A DNA stretch of 12,762 bases, from the NCBI GenBank assembly GCA_003171235.1, contig PMYM01000198.1:1-12762 (forward strand). The letters run 5' to 3'. The position numbers were made by a program, and so were the translations under genes. The notes under the pieces are model-generated. The model saw only the letters and a program-made list of their open reading frames with translations, was not told where the DNA came from and ran no database searches. Positions 1 to 4,900 of the stretch are shown here, one piece after another. Numbering within the stretch: the stretch's first letter is position 1; the number at the start of each line of letters is the position of its first letter. Source of the stretch: Phycisphaerales bacterium (lineage in GTDB: Bacteria; Planctomycetota; Phycisphaerae; SM23-33).

Positions 1-221
1 CCGGCCGTGTTGGGCAGCAGCGTGTAGCGGGACAGGTCCAGGAAGTCCAGGATGTTGCGCCCCTGCTTGTCGGTCATGCGCTCGCGGCGGACCGCCACCG
101 TGACCACCTGGCAGAGGGTGGCGGCCAGGGCCTCGCGCATGAGCTCATAGGTGGCGTACTTGCCCGTGCCGACAAAGAGACGGGAGGAGAAGGAGAATTT
201 ACCTATGTTGATGCTGTCCAT
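1..221 (-). CDS. thiG: Thiazole synthase ThiG (N-terminal part, cut by window edge)
   Basis: ThiG makes the thiazole phosphate ring of thiamin from deoxyxylulose 5-phosphate, the ThiS thiocarboxylate and an imino-glycine; it is a cytoplasmic TIM-barrel enzyme. About 73 N-terminal residues are visible. They match the family opening: strand IGKFSFSSRLFVGTGKY with the conserved GTGK turn near residues 19-22, then ELMREAL, QVVTVAVRR, and LLPNTAG at the cut edge (ThiG proteins typically read TLLPNTSG here). The Schiff-base lysine lies further on and is outside the window. The ATG at 221-219 is preceded by AAGGA about 11 bases upstream. The gene follows thiS after a repeat-containing gap of 56 bases, so the two are probably co-transcribed. 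The assignment is firm; completeness downstream cannot be judged. Confidence 0.93.
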   Translation of the reverse strand, partial: MDSINIGKFSFSSRLFVGTGKYATYELMREALAATLCQVVTVAVRRERMTDKQGRNILDFLDLSRYTLLPNTA

Positions 222-242
222 TTCTGCAGATTCCTTCTGTGT

Positions 243-277
243 TCAATTTTCAATTGTCAATTGTCAATTGACAATTC
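243..277. repeat. 7-bp tandem repeat with palindromic core between thiS and thiG
   Basis: Three perfect copies of TCAATTG (250-256, 257-263, 264-270) are flanked by degenerate copies TCAATTT (243-249) and ACAATTC (271-277), five units in all. The right part, 259-276, is a perfect 18-bp palindrome, AATTGTCAATTGACAATT. It is very AT-rich against a GC-rich background. It starts just before the thiS stop codon and ends about 20 bases before the thiG start, so it lies in the inter-cistronic RNA. No function is established here. Confidence 0.85.
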
Positions 278-478
278 CTAGCCGCCTCCCACGAGGGTGA
301 CGATTTCCAGGCAGTCGCCTTCGTGCAGGGGCGTCTGGGCGAAGTCGGCCCGCCGCACCAACTGGCCGTTGCGCTCCACCGCCACCCGCCGCGGGGCAAG
401 GGCCAGCGCCGACAGCAGCGCCTCCAGCGTGGCCCCGTCGCCGATAGTCTGCGGCTGTCCGTTGACCGTCAATTGCAC
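278..478 (-). CDS. thiS: Sulfur carrier protein ThiS
   Basis: ThiS is a small ubiquitin-like carrier. Its C-terminal glycine is adenylated by ThiF and converted to a thiocarboxylate that gives sulfur to ThiG for thiazole formation. The 66-residue product has the usual ThiS length and form: an opening strand QLTVNGQPQTI, the segment GATLEALLSAL, an RRVAVERNGQLVRR strand pair, and an end DCLEIVTLVGGG that supplies the required terminal Gly-Gly. The start is GTG (478-476), chosen because GGAGAGG lies 5-6 bases upstream and the protein then begins exactly at the first beta strand. It lies directly upstream of thiG. I see no convincing TPP riboswitch (THI box) in the roughly 200 bases upstream. 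Confidence 0.9.
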   Translation of the reverse strand: MQLTVNGQPQTIGDGATLEALLSALALAPRRVAVERNGQLVRRADFAQTPLHEGDCLEIVTLVGGG

Positions 479-960
479 GATAGCCTCTCCACATATTCGC
501 CCGGCCGGGTGGCGTGGTCACGCTGCTTCTTGCGCGACCATGTTGTATGGCCGGGACGTGGTCACTCAAAAGAAAATGTGACCATGCCACCCATCAGGAT
601 GAGATTGTATCGCGCGGGGGGATACACGAGCAACGCCGTAGACACGTAACGGCCGGTTCCGCTCCAAGTCTGGATTGTGGCATGGTGGCCGTGGGCGGCG
701 CACTATGTCCGGCCGCGGAGCGTCGTTTTTCCACGTAGGAAGAGTATCCCTTATCAAAACGGACTGGTTGATTATCGCACCAAATGCAGCCGCATAGCGG
801 CGTCTTGCTTAGAGCGGTTTAAGATTGGGTGGCAACATCATGAGCGGAAAGCGCTTCCGGCCTGCACGCACAAATGGAAACACACCTGGCGAGGGTTGAA
901 CGGCCCCTACAGGGTCAGGGGAGGATCTGGGCAAATGCAGAGCGACGCGGGGAGAGGCTC
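479..960. other. Intergenic stretch upstream of thiS; no gene recognised
   Basis: No open frame here has a family signature or a convincing ribosome-binding site. The part next to thiS holds repeated GTGGTCAC words (514-521 and 558-565) and an inverted partner GTGACCAT (579-586), described as a separate entry. The stretch 600-960 contains nothing I can identify: no tRNA fold, no rho-independent terminator with a T tract, no clear promoter. It presumably contains the thiS promoter on the minus strand. Confidence 0.5.
514..586. repeat. GTGGTCAC direct/inverted repeat group
   Basis: GTGGTCAC occurs at 514-521 and again at 558-565, with starts 44 bp apart. GTGACCAT at 579-586 is the inverse of the second copy, giving a stem TGGTCAC/GTGACCA (559-565 with 579-585) and a 13-nt A-rich loop. 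It sits 36-108 bp upstream of the thiS start. It could be an operator or a remnant of a dispersed repeat; no T tract follows the stem, so a terminator is unlikely. Confidence 0.45.
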
Positions 961-964
961 ATCC

Positions 965-1115
965 AGGCCCGACAGGGCCGGCAAGAATTTAGCCGGGGGT
1001 GGAGCGGCCCGAGCGAAAGCGAGGGACGCGCAGCCCCCGGTAACGGCCTGGGCAATGGGCCGGAGGCAGTGGCCTGACCGGCCAAGGGGCTCGCTCTTCC
1101 TGCCGATGCTGTGAT
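965..1115 (+). repeat. Dispersed ~150-bp palindromic repeat, copy 1 (direct)
   Basis: It begins AGGCCCGACAGGGCCGGCAA, itself a small hairpin, continues with AATTTAGCCGGGGGTGGAGC and CAGCCCCCGGTAACGG, and ends CTGCCGATGCTGTGAT. The GCCGGGGG and CCCCCGG words form the arms of a central stem. The order, length and end sequence match the copy at 1656-1813. It contains no credible ORF. This style of repeat is common in planctomycete genomes by my recollection; the copies themselves are seen directly. Confidence 0.75.
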
Positions 1116-1168
1116 TACCCTGGAGGGATCGGATGCAACAAAGTTGCACGCCGTACATTTGGCTCAAT

Positions 1169-1330
1169 TCCCAGAAGCTCATCACACCATCGCGAGCAAG
1201 ATCAACTTCGCGTGCAGGTCCAGCCGTTCGCTCTGGCCGTCCCGATGCCATTTTCCGGGGGCTGCGCTGCGCCCGGCTGCGCCGTGCTCGCTTCGCCCCC
1301 GGCTAAATTCTTTCCGCCCCTCCGGGACTT
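1169..1330 (-). repeat. Dispersed ~150-bp palindromic repeat, copy 2 (inverted)
   Basis: Read on the minus strand, this stretch contains GGAAAGAATTTAGCCGGGGG, then CAGCCCCCGG, and ends GATGGTGTGATGAGCTTCTG. It therefore has the same parts in the same order as copies 1 and 3 but lies in the opposite orientation. The end closely matches copy 3 (GATGGCGTGATGTTCTGGGA) apart from a short insertion. Between the conserved ends the sequence has diverged more than copies 1 and 3 have from each other. Confidence 0.7.
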
Positions 1331-1352
1331 GCTTTTGGGACTTCTGAATTAT

Positions 1353-1470
1353 GTGGCATGGGCATCTTGCCCATGCGTCGCACGGCCGTCTCGGCCGTGC
1401 ACAAATCTTTGTCGTCCAAAGAGCGCGGGCAAGATGCCCGTGCGACGCATGGCCGAGACGGCCATGCCAC
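1353..1470. repeat. 118-bp inverted element with swapped inner palindromes
   Basis: The outer ends are GTGGCATG (1353-1360) and CATGCCAC (1463-1470), a perfect inverted pair. The left arm carries module A, GGGCATCTTGCCC (1360-1372), then CATGCGTCGCAC, then module B, GGCCGTCTCGGCC (1384-1396). The right arm, read on the other strand, carries the same frame sequence but with B first and A second. A short middle segment, 1401-1423, separates the arms and includes a small ACAAATCTTTGT palindrome. No protein-coding potential is credible. Confidence 0.8.
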
Positions 1471-1525
1471 GTTGGATTATTCAGCGGTCCCTTTTTCGAA
1501 TAGCTTGCCATGACCGGGGGTGCCC

Positions 1526-1655
1526 AGGCCCGCAGGGCCGAAGGGTTTTAGCCGGGGGTAGAGCGGGCAGGACATCCTTCATGATTTGTGAGGCCCGAAG
1601 GGCCGAAAGAGTTTAGCCGGGGGCAGAGCGGGCAGGACAGCCTTCATGATTTGTG
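1526..1655 (+). repeat. Two 65-bp tandem repeat units (truncated forms of the dispersed repeat)
   Basis: The units are 1526-1590 and 1591-1655. Both run from AGGCCCG-AGGGCCGAA through TTTAGCCGGGGG and AGAGCGGGCAGGACA to CCTTCATGATTTGTG, with only a few differences between them. They share their first ~40 bp with the third copy, which starts at exactly the next 65-bp step (1656). They therefore look like truncated units duplicated in front of a complete one. Confidence 0.85.
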
Positions 1656-1813
1656 AGGCCCGCAGGGCCGGAAGAGTTTAGCCGGGGGTGTAGCGGCCGA
1701 AGCGCCAGCGCAGGCCGCGAAACCCCCGGTAACGGGTCACCTGAGTGAGCAAAGGCAGTGCCGTGATCCGCCAAGGGGTTTGGTCCAACCTGCCGATGGC
1801 GTGATGTTCTGGG
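1656..1813 (+). repeat. Dispersed ~150-bp palindromic repeat, copy 3 (direct)
   Basis: It starts AGGCCCGCAGGGCCGGAAGA and contains a strong stem: CCGGGGGTGTAGCGGCC (1682-1698) pairs with GGCCGCGAAACCCCCGG (1713-1729), with two mismatches in 17 and a 14-nt loop. It ends CTGCCGATGGCGTGATGTTC followed by TGGGA. The spacing matches copy 1 almost base for base over 150 bp. It lies downstream of the 3' end of the large minus-strand gene, within its likely trailer. Confidence 0.8.
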
Positions 1814-1821
1814 AGAGGTCC

Positions 1822-1862
1822 GGCACGCAGATTACTCGCCTTCGGCGAGCAATCGGCGTGCC
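1822..1862. repeat. 41-nt imperfect hairpin downstream of the large gene
   Basis: GGCACGC (1822-1828) pairs with GCGTGCC (1856-1862), GATT (1830-1833) with AATC (1851-1854), and CTCGCC (1835-1840) with GGCGAG (1844-1849) around a TTC loop, with two single mismatches. It lies 73 bp past the stop of the minus-strand gene. It could help end or protect that transcript, but no T tract follows on the minus strand, so it is recorded as a repeat-like hairpin and not as a proven terminator. Confidence 0.65.
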
Positions 1863-1934
1863 CTACGGACTTAAGTAAACCTCCTGCACTAATTCTCCAC
1901 GCTGTTTTTTCCCGAACCCGGCGCCCAACGAGAG

Positions 1935-4900
1935 TTATGACCTTCCCAGGTACTGCTTGGCCTGGGCCTGAATCCAATTGTACTGCCGCGGCCACGTGCC
2001 TTCGGATATCTGGCGATAGATGGCCTTGGCCTCTTCGGTGCGCCCTTGCTGTTGCAGGAGTTGGGCCCGATCCCAAAGTATCTGGGCGTTGGTCTTCTCG
2101 CACTCGAAGGCCGAGGCGTATGCCCGGTCGGCCAGGCCGAAGGCGCCTTGCTGCTTGAGTTGCCCGGCCAGGCTGGCCCACGGGGCGGCTTCGTTGGGCT
2201 TGTCGGCCAGCGGGGTGGTCAGATATTCCCAGGCCAACTCCTCCTGGCCGAGGGTCTGGAAGATGCGGGCGGCGTACTGGCAGGCCTGAGTGTCGTCGGG
2301 ATCCATCGCCCGCCAGCGGTCGGCCGCCCGGATGACCTTGGTAGTCAGTTCCCCGGAGGCCTGCGATTGCAGCGTGGCCAGGGCCTGGGTCAGTTGCTCG
2401 TAGCGGCCAAGCAGCGTGCCGAAGTCGTTCCGCAGGACTTGCAGGTTGATCAGGCCGGGCGCCTGGGCGTACTCCAAGTCCATCGCCTTTTCCTGCCGGG
2501 CGAGGGCTTCGGCCGTGCGGTTGCGGGCGCTGGAAACCTGCGCCGCCAGCCGCCACAGGACCGAACTCCCGGAGCACTCCGTATCTTCCAGCAGGCCGGC
2601 CAGCAGGCTATCGGCGCGGGCGTAGTTGCCGCCGCGATAGAGGAACTCCACCGCCGCCAGGGTCACCGGCAGCTTTTGCTTGGCTTCCAGGCCGTCCAGG
2701 GCCAGGTTCAGCAGGTCTTCGGCTATGGGTGGGTCGCCCAGGGCCACGCACTGGCTGGCCAGGATAACCACCTCGCCGCGACGGTCCTTCTTGACCAGCC
2801 GCTCGGCGGCCTGGTGCATGTACTGCGACCAGACCGGGTCCGGGCCGGCGGTCAGGGCATTGCGGAAGTCGCCGTCCACCCGCGGCAGCAGATCGTTGGC
2901 CAGGGCCTCGTCAAAGAGCTCCTGGAACAGGGCACGCGCCTTGGGGGCGTCGTTGCCCGATTTGTAGAGCCACCTTGCCGCTTCATAGCGGGCGGCGTAG
3001 TTGAATCCGTCGGTACGGGCGAATGCCTTGGCGCAGGCCTCGGTCATGGCCTGGCAGTACTGGGCGTCTAGGTTGTAGTTGCCCATGACGGTCAACAGGG
3101 CATAGGCGTGGGCGGGGGACTTGCAGTCGCGGATGTACTCGTAAGCCGTGTCACGCTGGGCCTTGCGGGCCTTCTCATCGCCGTTGCCCAAGCCGCCGCC
3201 GCCGTTCCAGCGGTAGTACAGCGTGCCGAAGTTCCACAGTTGGCTGACGAAGTCATCGCCCTTGTATAACTCGGCTTCGCCGCGATTGCCGCCGCGGCGA
3301 ACCCACTGGGCGGTATCTTCCACGTACCTGGCCAGGGGCGAGCCGGGATGATCCCGTGTCGGGTCGATATACACCTTGCTTCCGTCCACGTCCAGGACGA
3401 TGTCGGCCTGTTTGCCCTCCGGCGAGGTTGCGACCGGGCCGGCCCATTGTCCGCAATTGGTCAGCAGCAGCGTCAGGAAGCCCAGCCGCCGGTCGCCCTT
3501 GGCGAAAAACCGCTTCTGAATCAAGCGGAGGGCCTCGGTGTTTCGCTCGCAGGTATATGCACCCAGCATGGCCAGGGCGTCGTCGCTGGACCAGTCTTGG
3601 TACCTGCCATCCTGGGGGCGCTTGGCGGCCTGATAAACCTGGCTGCTGGTGCGGAAGGGCAGGGGCAGAACGACCAGGTCCTTGTCCACCTCCATCGAAG
3701 GGGCATCGGCCTTGGCCAGGGCGAAGGTGCGCTTGTCAACGACCTTGCCGTTGCCGTCCAGGTTGGTCACCTGGCCATCTGCCGAGTAGGTCTGGCGGGC
3801 CAGGAGCTTGCCACTGGGCATCTCGCTCAGGCGACGTTCCGCCAGGCGGCCATCCTTGAAGACCATCTCCAACTGCACGTAGGGCTGGGGCTTGCCGTCG
3901 GCGTCCTTGGCCTCTTTGGCGCCGATGGGGACGACGGCGACGGTGTTCTTGTCGGTCAGCAGCACGTCGCAGCCTAGGGCCAGGTCGTCCGCCGGGGGCG
4001 CCAGCATGGGCAGGAGCGACTGGATTGTCCGGCGGTGGAAACGGCTTAGGGTCCGCTTTGCCCCCAGGCCGAGTTCGTCGTAGATGTGGTAGAGCGCCCC
4101 GCCATCGCAGATGACCTGTTCCTTCAGGCCGTATTCGTTGAGCCGCCGGTAAACGCACCGGCCGGCGCCGTCGAAGCGGACGCTGTACGCCCGTTGCGAA
4201 CCCTCGGGCGCGATCTGGGCCGCTTGCCAGCCGGCGGCGCGGGCGGAGTCGATCAGGGCTCTGGCCCCTTCGTCAATCCGGCCCGTAGCGACCGGCTTAT
4301 CGGCCTTGGCCTCGGCCTCGGCTGCGGCCTGAATGTCATCCCAACTGGTGTTCATTCCTTCGGCGTACATCAGCAGGTCGGTGTAAAGCCTTTGGTCGTT
4401 GCTGAAGTTGGGACGCTGGTAGAGGGTGTATTGCGGAGAGTAGCCCTGCGACAGCCGCCAGAGTGCGTCGCCGGCTTGGTAGTCGAGCTTTTCCTTCCCC
4501 TCCAGCCGCTTCAAGTCGACCCATAGGCTATCCTGAAGGTCGCTTGTCCATTTTAACCTGTCCAACTCGGACCTGCGGCCCAATTGCCGTTTGAAAAAAC
4601 TATCGTCGGTTGCGAAATCGAAGGAGATGCCGCGCGCCGTGAAATTGGGCATTCCAGGCGACAGTTCTCTGAGCGAGAGGGCACCGCCCATACCTATTCC
4701 GCCTGAATCGCCGCGGCCTTCGCTGACCCACAGGTCTCTCCTGGCCTCTTTAGAGAAGTCCAGTCCGAGCGGTTGACGCAGGGAATCTGCCGGACTGAGA
4801 AGCTGTGGTCTCCCCATCGTCCCTGCTGTCGTGAATACCGCGGGAAGTGCCTCGGAAACGATGGGGAGTCGGTTCCTTTCAACAAAGCCGGAAGTATCGA

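Noticed and set aside
479..700. TPP riboswitch before thiS
   Set aside because: I looked for the THI-box core (CTGAGA and the ACC...GATCTGGATAATACC-type segment) on the minus strand and found no match.
677..1616. Open frames across the repeat region (for example 677-1114 and 1212-1616, plus strand)
   Set aside because: Their peptides are translations of palindromic repeats, rich in Arg, Pro and Cys, with no family signature and no good ribosome-binding site.
1526..1700. CRISPR array
   Set aside because: The 65-bp units are directly adjacent, with no unique spacers and only about two and a half units. They share sequence with dispersed palindromic elements in the same region.
1822..1862. Rho-independent terminator of the large gene
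   Set aside because: The stem is strong, but no T tract follows on the minus strand, and the same kind of hairpin occurs as a dispersed repeat. It is listed only as a hairpin.
1678..2577. 299-residue minus-strand frame overlapping the end of the large gene
   Set aside because: It is a shadow of the large gene in another frame and extends into repeat sequence. The composition is Arg/Pro/Gly-rich with no recognisable domain.
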